Source: Streptomyces sp. 1-11
GTDB lineage: Bacteria; Actinomycetota; Actinomycetes; Streptomycetales; Streptomycetaceae
Length of the DNA: 64,000 bases
NCBI RefSeq assembly: GCF_007176755.1
Contig: NZ_BJTV01000003.1
Location: 186,001-250,000, forward strand
Direction of reading: 5' to 3'
Made by a program: the position numbers and the translations under genes
In this document: piece after piece, positions 1 to 8,394 of the stretch
Numbering within the stretch: the stretch's first letter is position 1
How the letters are laid out: every line of letters starts with the position of its first letter
The notes under the pieces: model-generated
Seen by the model: only the letters and a program-made list of their open reading frames with translations
The model's database searches: none
Told to the model about the DNA's origin: nothing

Positions 1-150
1 ACGGACCTTGGCGATCGCGTCCAGACCGTGCACCGCCTGGCCGACCACCTCGATGCCGGGCTTGGTGTCGAGCAGCACGGTGAAGCCCTGGCGGACCATC
101 TGCTGGTCGTCGGCTACGAGTACGCGGATGGGGCAGGCGCCGCTGGTCAT
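1..150 (-). CDS. Response regulator, N-terminal part (cut by window edge)
   Basis: Only the first 50 codons are present. The translation starts MTSGACPIRVLVADDQQMVR, which is the first beta strand and acidic pair (ADDQ) of a receiver domain. It is the cognate partner of the histidine kinase directly upstream: its ATG overlaps the kinase stop in an ATGA arrangement, so the two are probably translationally coupled. With a HisKA_3 kinase the missing C-terminus is expected to be a LuxR/NarL-type DNA-binding domain, but this is inference. Confidence 0.9.
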   Translation of the reverse strand, partial: MTSGACPIRVLVADDQQMVRQGFTVLLDTKPGIEVVGQAVHGLDAIAKVR

Positions 151-1538
151 GGCGTCCGGTCTCCTGTCGTGGACGGGCGGGGCGGGCCGGGCTGTTCCGG
201 CCGGGGCGGCGGCAGCGTGCCGTGCGGGAGGAAGGCCGTGACCGAGAAACCGCCGTCCGGAGCCGGGACGGCGGTGACGTGGCCGCCGAGCATCGCCGCC
301 CGCTCCCGCATGCCGAGCAGCCCGTGCCCGGCCCCCGGGGAGGGCGGGACCGGTCGGCGCGGGCGGGAGTTGGTCACCGCGAGCCGCAGCCCGTCCGGGC
401 CGTGCGCGACCTCGACCCGGACGGTCGAACCGGGCGCGTGCCGCAGGGCGTTGCTCAGCGCCTCCTGCACGATCCGGTACGCCGACAGCTCCACCCCGGG
501 GGCGCAGGGCCGCACCACGCCCCTGACCTCGGCGGTCACGTCCAGCCCGGCCGCCCGGGTGTTCTCGATCAGCGCGCCGAGCCGGTCGAGCGTGGGCTGC
601 GGGGCGTCCGGGGCGGCGCCGGTGCCGGGGTCGCCCAGGCCGTAGGGGTCCTCGGGGTTCTCCGAGCGCAGCACCCCGAGCACCCGGCGCAGTTCGGTGA
701 GCGCCTCCAGCGCGTTCTGCCGTATGCCCGCGAGGTTCTCGACCAGCTCCGGTGACGGCCGCTCGACGAGGTGCGGGGCCACCTGCGCCTGGATGGAGAT
801 GACCGACATGTGGTGCGCGACCACGTCGTGCAGTTCCCGGGCGATGCGGCTGCGCTCCTCCAGCAGGGTGCGGCGGGCCCGCTCCTCGGAGGTCAGGGAG
901 GTCTGCTCGACGAGTTCCGCGCGGGCCACGCGGCGGTCGCGCAGGGCGGCGCCGAGCACCACGACGACCGCGGACAGGACGACGGCGAGGACTCCGGTGG
1001 GCTGGTAGTGCGAGCCGCCCCACACGCCCTGCAGGAGCCAGGTGACCAGTGCGGTCAGGGCCAGCGCCTCGGCCGAGACCCGGGTGCGCACGCGCAGCGC
1101 GAGCAGCAGCAGGACGAGCAGGTGGGCGACGATGCCGGCCGCGGTCCAGGGCCAGGTGAACGTCACGCCGGGCACCAGGTCCAGCCTGCCGCGCACCGCC
1201 GCCGCGCCCACCACGGTCCCGGCCGTCGACAGCCACCAGCCCGCTACGGGCCGCCACATCGCGAGCACGATCGCGCCGCCCTGCGCCAGGGCGATCAGGA
1301 AGGCCGCTCCGGGCTGCAGGTGACCGTTGTCCCCGAGCTGCGCGCCGCCGCCGACGGTGACTCCGAACGCGGCCAGGCACAGCAGGCCGTGCGGCAGCCA
1401 GCGCAGCCACTTGGAGGCGGGCAGCGGATCCGGCCGGAAGTCCCAGAGGTCGCCGTGCAGCACCCGCAACCGGCGCCGCCACCGGTCCGCGAGCAGCACC
1501 GGGCTCCGGCGGCCCCCCGTCTCCGTCACACGGTCCAC
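147..1538 (-). CDS. Sensor histidine kinase, NarL/HisKA_3 type
   Basis: 463 aa. The N-terminal half carries several hydrophobic helices (about residues 45-200), so the sensor is membrane-embedded. A HisKA_3 dimerisation helix follows with the phospho-acceptor motif ELHDVVAHH (His237), then an HATPase_c domain with N-box SNALRHAPG near 370 and G-box GHGLLGMRERA near 410. The C-terminus is a Pro/Arg-rich tail. It autophosphorylates and passes phosphate to the response regulator whose start overlaps its stop. The signal is not predictable from sequence. Confidence 0.93.
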   Translation of the reverse strand: MDRVTETGGRRSPVLLADRWRRRLRVLHGDLWDFRPDPLPASKWLRWLPHGLLCLAAFGVTVGGGAQLGDNGHLQPGAAFLIALAQGGAIVLAMWRPVAGWWLSTAGTVVGAAAVRGRLDLVPGVTFTWPWTAAGIVAHLLVLLLLALRVRTRVSAEALALTALVTWLLQGVWGGSHYQPTGVLAVVLSAVVVVLGAALRDRRVARAELVEQTSLTSEERARRTLLEERSRIARELHDVVAHHMSVISIQAQVAPHLVERPSPELVENLAGIRQNALEALTELRRVLGVLRSENPEDPYGLGDPGTGAAPDAPQPTLDRLGALIENTRAAGLDVTAEVRGVVRPCAPGVELSAYRIVQEALSNALRHAPGSTVRVEVAHGPDGLRLAVTNSRPRRPVPPSPGAGHGLLGMRERAAMLGGHVTAVPAPDGGFSVTAFLPHGTLPPPRPEQPGPPRPSTTGDRTP

Positions 1539-1539
1539 C

Positions 1540-2856
1540 CTAGGTCCTGTCGTCAGGGCTGAGGAGCCCGTGAGTCCGGTGGCCGGCGCCCGCCGCGCCC
1601 CGGTCCGCCGCGCGGTGCACGCGGACCACCCGGGACCGGCCGGCGGAACCGCCGCTCGCGCCGCGGCGGCGGGCGCCCTGCTCGCAGGAGCGGAACACCG
1701 CCCAGTACAGGGCGAGTACGGCGGTGAACACCGGCAGCCACAGGAGCCGGGCCACGACCCAGCGCAGGCCGTCCGGCTGGGTGTGCAGGCCGGGGAGCCG
1801 GCCGGCCGCGAGGGCGGTGACCGTGGTGGTCATCAGGGCCGTCTGGTGCCACAGGAAGACGGTCATCGCGGAGAGGTTGACCAGGGCCACGGCCGCCCAG
1901 GCGAGCGGGCGGCGCATCGCCCGGCGCAGCCGGCCGCGCAGCAGGAGGGCCAGCCCGCACTGGGCCAGACCGAAGGTCACGGCCGCCAGGGTCGGCGGGT
2001 TCAGGTTGGAGACGGCCACGCCCGGCACCCCGACCATGGACGCGGGATAGCCCGCGCACGTCACCAGCAGGACCGTGGCCGCCGTACCGCCGAGGAGCAG
2101 CAGCCGGGCCGCGTGGCGGCCGTCCAGCTCACCGCGGGTCCAGGCGGCGCCCAGGGTGTACGGGACCAGCCAGCCGGCCGCCACGTTCACCCAGCCCAGC
2201 CAGGAGGGGCCGGTGTGCAGGCCGAAGCGGAGGATGTCCACGTGCAGGACGACGGCCAGCGGCCAGAGCGGGCTGAGCCGGACGAGCAGCGGGGTGACCG
2301 CCGTGAGGGCCGCGAAGACCAGCAGGAACCACAGCGGCGACAGGGCCAGTTTGAGCAGTGTGTGCAGCGTCGCGAAGGGGACGCCGCTCAGCAGCAGGGC
2401 GGCGGCCGCCGCCGTCCACAGGGCGAGGAGCGCGAGCACCGGCCGGAGCAGCCGGGCCAGGCGGGTGCGCAGCCATGCCCCGTAGGTGATCCCCCGGGTC
2501 CGCGCCGAGGCCAGTGAGCGCGTCGCCACATGCCCGCCGACCAGGAAGAACACCGCGAGGGTCTGGAAGACCCAGGAGACGGGGGCCAGCCACGGCAGAT
2601 GCCGCAGCGGGCTCGCCGTGTGCAGCGCCCCGTCCTGCGGCACCAGGGCGGTGACCAGCCAGTGGCCGAGGACCACACCGAGGATCGCGAGGGCGCGCAG
2701 CGCGTCGACCGCGCGGTCCCGGGAGGCCGGGGTGGCGGCGTCCACCCGGCGGGCGCCCCGGCGTACCGCGTGCGTCGGGCGCGGCGGGCGGGGGGCCTTC
2801 GCGGTCGCGGGGAGGGCGGGAGTCCGGCGACGGGGGCCGGGGACCGGCTCAGGCAC
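1540..2856 (-). CDS. Acyltransferase-3 family integral membrane protein
   Basis: 438 aa. After a basic, Pro-rich cytoplasmic N-terminus (about 60 aa) comes RAVDALRALAILGVVLGHW, the typical first helix of the acyltransferase_3 (COG1835/COG3274) family, followed by VFFLVGGH and about ten further hydrophobic segments. These proteins transfer acyl groups to surface glycans or antibiotics at the membrane. Its start overlaps the end of the upstream hydrolase gene by 8 bp, so the two form an operon. The substrate is unknown. Confidence 0.85.
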   Translation of the reverse strand: MPEPVPGPRRRTPALPATAKAPRPPRPTHAVRRGARRVDAATPASRDRAVDALRALAILGVVLGHWLVTALVPQDGALHTASPLRHLPWLAPVSWVFQTLAVFFLVGGHVATRSLASARTRGITYGAWLRTRLARLLRPVLALLALWTAAAAALLLSGVPFATLHTLLKLALSPLWFLLVFAALTAVTPLLVRLSPLWPLAVVLHVDILRFGLHTGPSWLGWVNVAAGWLVPYTLGAAWTRGELDGRHAARLLLLGGTAATVLLVTCAGYPASMVGVPGVAVSNLNPPTLAAVTFGLAQCGLALLLRGRLRRAMRRPLAWAAVALVNLSAMTVFLWHQTALMTTTVTALAAGRLPGLHTQPDGLRWVVARLLWLPVFTAVLALYWAVFRSCEQGARRRGASGGSAGRSRVVRVHRAADRGAAGAGHRTHGLLSPDDRT

Positions 2857-3859
2857 GGGTCACCTCCGAGGGGTCTCCGAGGGTGATCCGGGCCAGGTTG
2901 GCGAGGGCGGCCGAGCCCGGGGTGAAGTAACCGCTGTGATCGGCGTCCGCGGCGTCGAAGACCCGGGCGCCGAAGGCCCGGGAGACCGGGTCGGCGCCGA
3001 AGCCGACGGTGGCGCCCGGCAGGCCGGCCCGTACGTGCGGGACGTGGGCCACCCAGTCGCGGCTGCCGCGCGCCGCCCAGACCCGGGCACGGGTGTGCAG
3101 CCCGGCGACGGTGCCGGCGCCCGTGCCCGGGCTGCCGACGAGGACGACGTCGCCGACGTCCAGGCCGTGCGCGGCCCGGCCGCAGACGACGGAGCCGTAG
3201 GAGTGGCAGAGCAGGGAGATCCGGGCCCGCGCGGGGGCGATGGCGCGCAACTGCCCGGTGAGGGCGCGGAGACGGGGCGCCGCCTCGTCGGCCCTCGCGG
3301 TCGTGGTCACCGTCGTGCTGACCGTGCCGGGGGTGCGGTAGCCGAGCCAGGCGACCACGGCGACGCGGGTGCCGGCGGGGGCGCGGCGCCTGAGCTCGTC
3401 GTACAGGGCGGCCGCCGCCCGGTGGAAGCGGGCGTAGGTGTCGATCGAGGTGTCCGAGCCGGGCACCAGGACGGCGACGCGGCCGGCCCGGCGCAGCTCG
3501 CCGAGTACCTCGGTGGCCTGGCCGGGGCCGCGGCCGTCGAAGGCGAGCAGCTCGCGGGCGGCCAGCGCCCGGTCGGCTGCGGCCCGGTGCGCGTCGCCGT
3601 GGGCGGCGGCCATGGCGGCGGCCTCGGCGGCGTCGGCCCGGTTCGCCGCGTAGACCGACGCCAGGGTCGCCGCGGTGGGCGGGGCGTGGCGGGCCGGGGG
3701 CGGGGCGGGGATCGTGGGGTGCGCGGCGGCGGTCAGGGCGACGACCGTGGCGGCGGTGAGCAGCGCCTGGCGCCAGAGCCTGTTCCGCCCCGGCCGCCAC
3801 CGGCCCCGGCGGGACGGCGGCGGGTGCGGACCGGCGGTCGGCGGCGGCGCTTGCCCCAT
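2849..3859 (-). CDS. Exported alpha/beta hydrolase, DUF1023 type
   Basis: 336 aa. A basic N-terminus followed by a hydrophobic stretch (about residues 30-45) looks like a signal peptide or anchor. The body has the nucleophile elbow CHSYGS, where Ser is the expected catalytic residue, preceded by VVAWLGY, which fits the actinobacterial DUF1023 alpha/beta hydrolase family. The gene overlaps the following acyltransferase gene by 8 bp. The substrate is unknown. The 137-bp gap to the next gene upstream holds no other gene. Confidence 0.8.
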   Translation of the reverse strand: MGQAPPPTAGPHPPPSRRGRWRPGRNRLWRQALLTAATVVALTAAAHPTIPAPPPARHAPPTAATLASVYAANRADAAEAAAMAAAHGDAHRAAADRALAARELLAFDGRGPGQATEVLGELRRAGRVAVLVPGSDTSIDTYARFHRAAAALYDELRRRAPAGTRVAVVAWLGYRTPGTVSTTVTTTARADEAAPRLRALTGQLRAIAPARARISLLCHSYGSVVCGRAAHGLDVGDVVLVGSPGTGAGTVAGLHTRARVWAARGSRDWVAHVPHVRAGLPGATVGFGADPVSRAFGARVFDAADADHSGYFTPGSAALANLARITLGDPSEVTRA

Positions 3860-3996
3860 GGTGGCTTCCCTTCGCGAAGCCCGGCCATCGGGCTTGTCCA
3901 GAAGGGAAGTTAGGAGCCGGAGGGCGTCGCCGGCGTCCCGCCAGGGAGCTGTCCCGCGGGGTAGCTCTCAGGTACTACGGGTATGACCGGGGCGGC

Positions 3997-4902
3997 TCAC
4001 CAGGCGAGTTGGGCGATCTCCTCGGCCACCACCGCACAGGCGTCGGTCGCCGGGTCGATGAGCGGGAAGTGCCCGACGTCCGCCAGCAGGGTCAGGCCCA
4101 CCATCTCGCCCGCCTTCTCGGCGGCGTTCGCGTACGACTCGGCCACCGCCTGGGGCACCACCAGGTCGGCCTCGCCCTGGACCAGCGTCGTGGCGATGCC
4201 GTTCGGGAGCAGCAGCACGGGGTCCGCGTAGGGGCGGCGCTCGGCGAAGTGGTCGTGTCCGCCGAGGAGTTGCAGGGAGGCGTTGCCGCAGACGTCCAGT
4301 TTCTCCGCCACGTCGAAGTCGGCGACCGGGGCGAGGGCCACCACACCGCGCAGCGGGGCGGGGCCGTCGGTGCGCCAGGGGGCGTCGGCGGGCAGGACGT
4401 GCCGGGCCGCGGCCCACAGGGCGAGGTGGCCGCCCGCCGAGTGCCCGGTGAGCACCGTGCGACGCGCGTCGGCCTGCGGGAGCGCCTCGCGGACCAGGCC
4501 GGGCAGGGCGTCCAGGGCGGCGGCCACGTCGTCGAAGGTGTCGGGCCAGCGGCCGGCCGGCGGGGTCGCCTCGGAGGGGCCGGGCCCGGCGCCCTGTGCC
4601 TGCGCCGGGATCAGGGGCTCGCCGCCGCGCCGGTACTCGACGTTGGCCACGGCGAAGCCGGCGCGGGCCAGATGGTCCGCGAACGGGGTGACGTGGCGGC
4701 GGTCGTAGCGGGCGCGCCAGGCCCCGCCGTGCAGGACGACGACCAGGGGGGCGCCGGGGGCGCCGGTCCGCGGGGCGTAGAAGTCGATCACCTGATCGGG
4801 GTGGTCGCCGTAGGAGGCGGTGGCGTCGGGGTCGACCGCGGGGTGCGAGAAGGCCGACTCCTCTTCGGCGGCGGCGCGGGCTGCTGCGGCGTCGTCCGGC
4901 AT
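3997..4902 (-). CDS. Alpha/beta hydrolase, probable kynurenine formamidase
   Basis: 301 aa from the ATG at 4902, chosen because AGAGG lies about 8 nt upstream; an upstream ATG at 5013 would add 37 residues. The protein has the oxyanion motif LHGGAW near residue 58 and the nucleophile motif GHSAGG, as in the esterase/lipase family that includes kynurenine formamidase (EC 3.5.1.9). It lies downstream of kynureninase and tryptophan 2,3-dioxygenase genes on the same strand, and no other formamidase gene is visible here. It therefore probably hydrolyses N-formylkynurenine between the two neighbouring enzymes. The 162-bp gap to kynU leaves room for a separate promoter. Confidence 0.78.
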   Translation of the reverse strand: MPDDAAAARAAAEEESAFSHPAVDPDATASYGDHPDQVIDFYAPRTGAPGAPLVVVLHGGAWRARYDRRHVTPFADHLARAGFAVANVEYRRGGEPLIPAQAQGAGPGPSEATPPAGRWPDTFDDVAAALDALPGLVREALPQADARRTVLTGHSAGGHLALWAAARHVLPADAPWRTDGPAPLRGVVALAPVADFDVAEKLDVCGNASLQLLGGHDHFAERRPYADPVLLLPNGIATTLVQGEADLVVPQAVAESYANAAEKAGEMVGLTLLADVGHFPLIDPATDACAVVAEEIAQLAW

Positions 4903-5064
4903 GCTCCAACCTCTCAGCGGCGGGATGGGTTCGGCGGACCGGGCGGGTACGGGTCGGTACGCGGTGCCGGCCGTTGGCCGGGACGGTATCAGGCGGGTGA
5001 CGTGCGCGGACACGGGGTCGCCGGGCGGCGGCGGGGGCCCGGGGGCGCCCCGCCGCCGTTCACG

Positions 5065-6261
5065 TCACCGGCTCAGCAGCTCTCCCAGCACCCGGGCCGC
5101 GCGTTCGGTGTCCGCGAAGCCCACGTACAGCGGGGTGAAGCCGAAGCGGAGCACGTCGGGGTGGCGGAAGTCGCCCACCACGCCCCGTTCGATCAGCCGC
5201 TTCATCACCTCGCCGGCGTCGGGGCAGCGCAGCGCGATCTGGCTGCCCCGCTCCGCGTGCGCCGCCGGGGTCACGCACTCGACCCGGCCCGGCTCGGTGT
5301 ACGCGCCGACGCACTCCAGGAAGAAGTCCGTCAGCGCCAGCGACTTGGCGCGCACCGCCTCGACGGACACCCCGTCCCACGCCTCCAGGGCGGCCTCCAG
5401 GGCCAGCATGGAGAGGATGTCCGGGGTGCCGACCCGGCCGCGCACCGCGCCCGGCGCCGCCGCGTAGGCCGGGCTCATGGCGAAGGGCTCGGCGTGCGAG
5501 GTCCAGCCGGGCAGGGGCGAGTCGAATCGGTCCTGCAGGTCCCGGCGCACGTACAGGTACGCCGGTGAACCGGGCCCGCCGTTCAGGTACTTGTAGGTGC
5601 AGCCGACCGCCAGGTCCACCCCGTGCTCGTCCAGGCCGACCGGCAGCGCGCCCGCGCTGTGGCACAGGTCCCAGACCGCGAGGGCGCCGCGGGCGTGGAC
5701 CGCGGCGGTGAGGCCGGGCAGGTCGTGCAGCCGGCCGGAGCGGTAGTCGACGTGGTTGAGCAGCACCGCCGCGGTGCGCTCGCTCAGCGCGGCGGGCACG
5801 TCCGCCGGGGTCACCGGGCGCAGCGTGCGGCCGGTCAGCCGGGCGGCCGACTCGGCGATGTAGCCGTCCGTGGGGAACGTCGTCGCGTCGACGAGGAGCT
5901 CGTCACGGCCGTCGCCCGCCATCCGGACCGCCGCCACCAGCGCCTTGAAGACGTTGACGCTCGTGGAGTCGCCCACCACGATCTGGCCCGGTGCCGCGCC
6001 GACCAGCGGGGCGATCCGGTCGCCGATCCGCTCCGGAGCCGTCCACCAGCCGTTCTCCTCCCAGGAGCGGATGCGCTGCTCGCCCCACTGCCTGCGGATC
6101 ACGTCCGCCACCTGGTCCGGGACGTTCACGGGCAGGGCGCCCAGGGAGTTGCCGTCCAGGTAGACCACGTCGTCGAGGACGAAGCGCCCGCGCAGCGGGG
6201 CCAGTTCGTCGGCCGCGTCCAGTTCCTTGGCGCGCAGGGCGAGTTCGGGACGCTCAGACAT
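5065..6261 (-). CDS. kynU: Kynureninase
   Basis: 398 aa, normal length for the family. PLP enzyme of fold type I: LDGNSLGALP at the N-terminus, WDLCHSAGALP (Asp198 binds the pyridine nitrogen) and CTYKYLNGGPG, where Lys224 is the expected Schiff-base lysine. It cleaves kynurenine to anthranilate and alanine in tryptophan catabolism. The start overlaps the kynA stop by 8 bp, so the genes are coupled. Anthranilate could feed secondary metabolism as well as degradation. Confidence 0.95.
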   Translation of the reverse strand: MSERPELALRAKELDAADELAPLRGRFVLDDVVYLDGNSLGALPVNVPDQVADVIRRQWGEQRIRSWEENGWWTAPERIGDRIAPLVGAAPGQIVVGDSTSVNVFKALVAAVRMAGDGRDELLVDATTFPTDGYIAESAARLTGRTLRPVTPADVPAALSERTAAVLLNHVDYRSGRLHDLPGLTAAVHARGALAVWDLCHSAGALPVGLDEHGVDLAVGCTYKYLNGGPGSPAYLYVRRDLQDRFDSPLPGWTSHAEPFAMSPAYAAAPGAVRGRVGTPDILSMLALEAALEAWDGVSVEAVRAKSLALTDFFLECVGAYTEPGRVECVTPAAHAERGSQIALRCPDAGEVMKRLIERGVVGDFRHPDVLRFGFTPLYVGFADTERAARVLGELLSR

Positions 6262-7102
6262 GGGACCTCGCCGTCCACAGCTCGGGGAAGACGTTCTTGC
6301 GGGCGCGCTTCTCCAGCCAGGCCACGCCCGCCGAGCCGCCCGTGCCGGTCTTCGAGCCCATCGCGCGCCGGGTGGCGACCAGGTGGTCGTTGCGCCAGCG
6401 CCAGACCAGCTCGGCCACGTCGGACAGGGCCTCCCCCAGACGCACCAGCTCGGCGTCCTGGTCGCCGGAGTAGAGAGCGGCCCAGGCCGACTCGACGGCC
6501 TCCGAGGGCTCGTAGCGCTGGGTGACGTCCCGGTTCAGCACCGAGGCGGGGATCGCGTGGCCGCGGCGGGCGAGGAGCCGGAGCACCTCGTCGTACAGGC
6601 TCGGCTCGTGCAGGGCCTTCTCCAGCTCCGCGTGGGCGCGGGGGGCGCCGCGGTGCGGGACCAGCATCGACGCGGACTTCTCGCCGAGCAGGAACTCCAG
6701 CCGGCGGTACATCGCCGACTGGAATCCGGAGCCCTCGCCGAGGGCGCCGCGGTACGAGTTGAACTGCGCCGGGGTGAGCTGGCCGAGCGGCTTCCAGGAG
6801 GCGTTCAGCGCCTCCAGTTCGCGCACGGAACGCTTCAGCGCGGCGATCGCGGTCGGCACGTCGTCCTGGCGGAGGGCCTTCGCGGCCGTCTCCCACTCGT
6901 GCACGACGACGGTGAACCACAGCTCCATCACCTGGGTCGTCACCAGGAAGACCATCTCTCCGGGATCGTCGGAGAGGGTGTGCTGGAGGTGGGTGAGCAC
7001 GTCCGCCCGGACATAGTCCTCGTACGGCGTCGTGCCCGCGAAGTCGAGATGCGGGGTCTCGGGCTCAGCGGCCTCGTGAGGGGGGTGAGCCGGTTGCGAC
7101 AT
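6254..7102 (-). CDS. kynA: Tryptophan 2,3-dioxygenase
   Basis: 282 aa, starting at ATG 7102 preceded by AGGAGAC. It shows the family signatures TTQVMELWFTVVVHEW near the N-terminus, FNSYRGALGEGSGFQS, and WRWRNDHLVATRRAMG, in which His240 is the expected proximal haem ligand. It opens the indole ring of tryptophan to give N-formylkynurenine. It is first in the kynA-kynU cluster, with the formamidase-like gene further downstream. A longer reading of the same frame upstream is low-complexity and not believable. Confidence 0.96.
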   Translation of the reverse strand: MSQPAHPPHEAAEPETPHLDFAGTTPYEDYVRADVLTHLQHTLSDDPGEMVFLVTTQVMELWFTVVVHEWETAAKALRQDDVPTAIAALKRSVRELEALNASWKPLGQLTPAQFNSYRGALGEGSGFQSAMYRRLEFLLGEKSASMLVPHRGAPRAHAELEKALHEPSLYDEVLRLLARRGHAIPASVLNRDVTQRYEPSEAVESAWAALYSGDQDAELVRLGEALSDVAELVWRWRNDHLVATRRAMGSKTGTGGSAGVAWLEKRARKNVFPELWTARSHV

Positions 7103-7260
7103 CGCTGTCTCCTGTTGTTGCTCCGGGTGGCGGTCCGCCCCTGCCGATGCCGGCACGGGGGCCCCGGTCCCCACCCCGAATCCTCCGCAATCACTCCGGT
7201 CACGGCAAGGCCCGCCTGCTGCCAGACGGGCCACACAGGTGACGCCGTGGCCGGCCCGGG

Positions 7261-7674
7261 TCAGCCGAGGGTCTGGGCCGCCGTGGGCGAGGAGTCCTTC
7301 AGGAACTGCGAGCAGCGCTGGTACTCCTCCTGCTCGCCGATCGCCTGGGCGGCGCGGGCGAGGCCGTGCAGGGCGCGCAGGAAGCCGCGGTTCGGCTCGT
7401 GCTCCCAGGGCACCGGGCCGTGGCCCTTCCAGCCGCTGCGGCGCAGGGCGTCCAGGCCCCGGTGGTAGCCCGTCCGGGCGTAGGCGTACGACTCCACGAC
7501 CGCGCCCCGCTCGAACGCCTCGTCGGCGAGCTGGGCCCAGGCGAGGGAGGAGGTGGGGTACTTGGCGGCGACGTCCGCGGGGGCGGTGCCGGTCGCGAGG
7601 AGTTCGCGGGGCTCCGGGTCGTCGGGGAGGTGGGTGGGAGGCGGGCCGCCGAGGAGGTTCTCGTGAATCGTCAT
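7261..7674 (-). CDS. DUF3151 family protein
   Basis: 137 aa, starting MTIHENLLGGPPPT. The centre has TPR-like helical text (SSLAWAQLADEAFERG, YAYARTGYHRGLDALRRSGWKG), typical of the conserved actinobacterial DUF3151 proteins of unknown function. It ends with a helical C-terminus and has no membrane segment. It sits alone between the kynurenine cluster and a repeat-rich gap. Confidence 0.85.
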   Translation of the reverse strand: MTIHENLLGGPPPTHLPDDPEPRELLATGTAPADVAAKYPTSSLAWAQLADEAFERGAVVESYAYARTGYHRGLDALRRSGWKGHGPVPWEHEPNRGFLRALHGLARAAQAIGEQEEYQRCSQFLKDSSPTAAQTLG

Positions 7675-7689
7675 GGTCCCAGTCTGGCG

Positions 7690-7970
7690 CACGCCCGCTT
7701 CCACGGCGGATCAGCACCGGTCTGTGGTGCACGCCGGTGCCCGGGGCTCGCCGGGTGCGTGTGCTCGCCGGTGCGTGGTGCTTGCCGGTGCCCGGGGCTC
7801 GCCGGGTGCTTGACGGTACCCGTGCTGATGGGTGTGTGATGCTCGCTGGGTAACGGGTGCTTGACGATGCCCGTGCTGATGGGTGCCCGGTGTTGGTGGG
7901 TCCGGTGCCCGGCGCTACCGAGGTGCCCGGTGCTGATGCAGGCCGAAGGGCGTTCCGCTTGCCCGCGCTC
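7690..7970. repeat. Degenerate GGTGC-rich tandem repeat tract
   Basis: The tract consists of short imperfect direct repeats built on GCCGGTGCCCGGGGCTCGCC and GTGCTGATGGGTG. It lies upstream of the DUF3151 gene. Frames through it read as repetitive low-complexity peptides on both strands, so I call no gene here. Confidence 0.6.
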
Positions 7971-8088
7971 GCGGGGTGCCTCCCCCACTCTCGGCTTCGC
8001 TCGAGCGGGGGGACCCCCACCGCCCACCCGTGCCGCCCCTAGCGGCACGCATGCCCGCAGCTAGGAGCCGACACCGGGTGCCTGAGCA

Positions 8089-8340
8089 GGGGCGCGGGGA
8101 ACTGCGCGACCAGCCCCCACACACCCGCAGCCAAACCACACCGGACGCCACCCCAGGGGCGCGGGGAACTGCGCGACCAGCCACAACGCACCCGCAGCTA
8201 GGAGCCGACACCGGGTGCCCGAGTAGGGGCGCGAGGAACTGCGCGACCAGCCCCGACACACCCGCAGCCAAACCACACCGGACACCCCCACAGGGGCGCG
8301 GGGAACTGCGCGATCGGCCCCCACGCACCCGCAGCCGACC
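8089..8340. repeat. Four copies of a Streptomyces-type intergenic repeat
   Basis: About 42-bp units that begin GGGGCGCGGGGAACTGCGCG and end CACCCGCAG occur at about 8089-8130, 8156-8200, 8226-8268 and 8293-8335. The copies differ at several positions. Similar sequences are widespread between Streptomyces genes and are non-coding. A C-rich run (8345-8390) follows. Confidence 0.75.
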
Positions 8341-8394
8341 CGTGACCCGGCACCACCCCACCCCCACCCCCCACCCCCCGCCCCCGCCCCGCGG

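Noticed and set aside
7690-8390. CRISPR array in the repeat-rich gap
   Set aside because: The units are adjacent or long, imperfect and lack constant spacers; no cas genes occur in the window.
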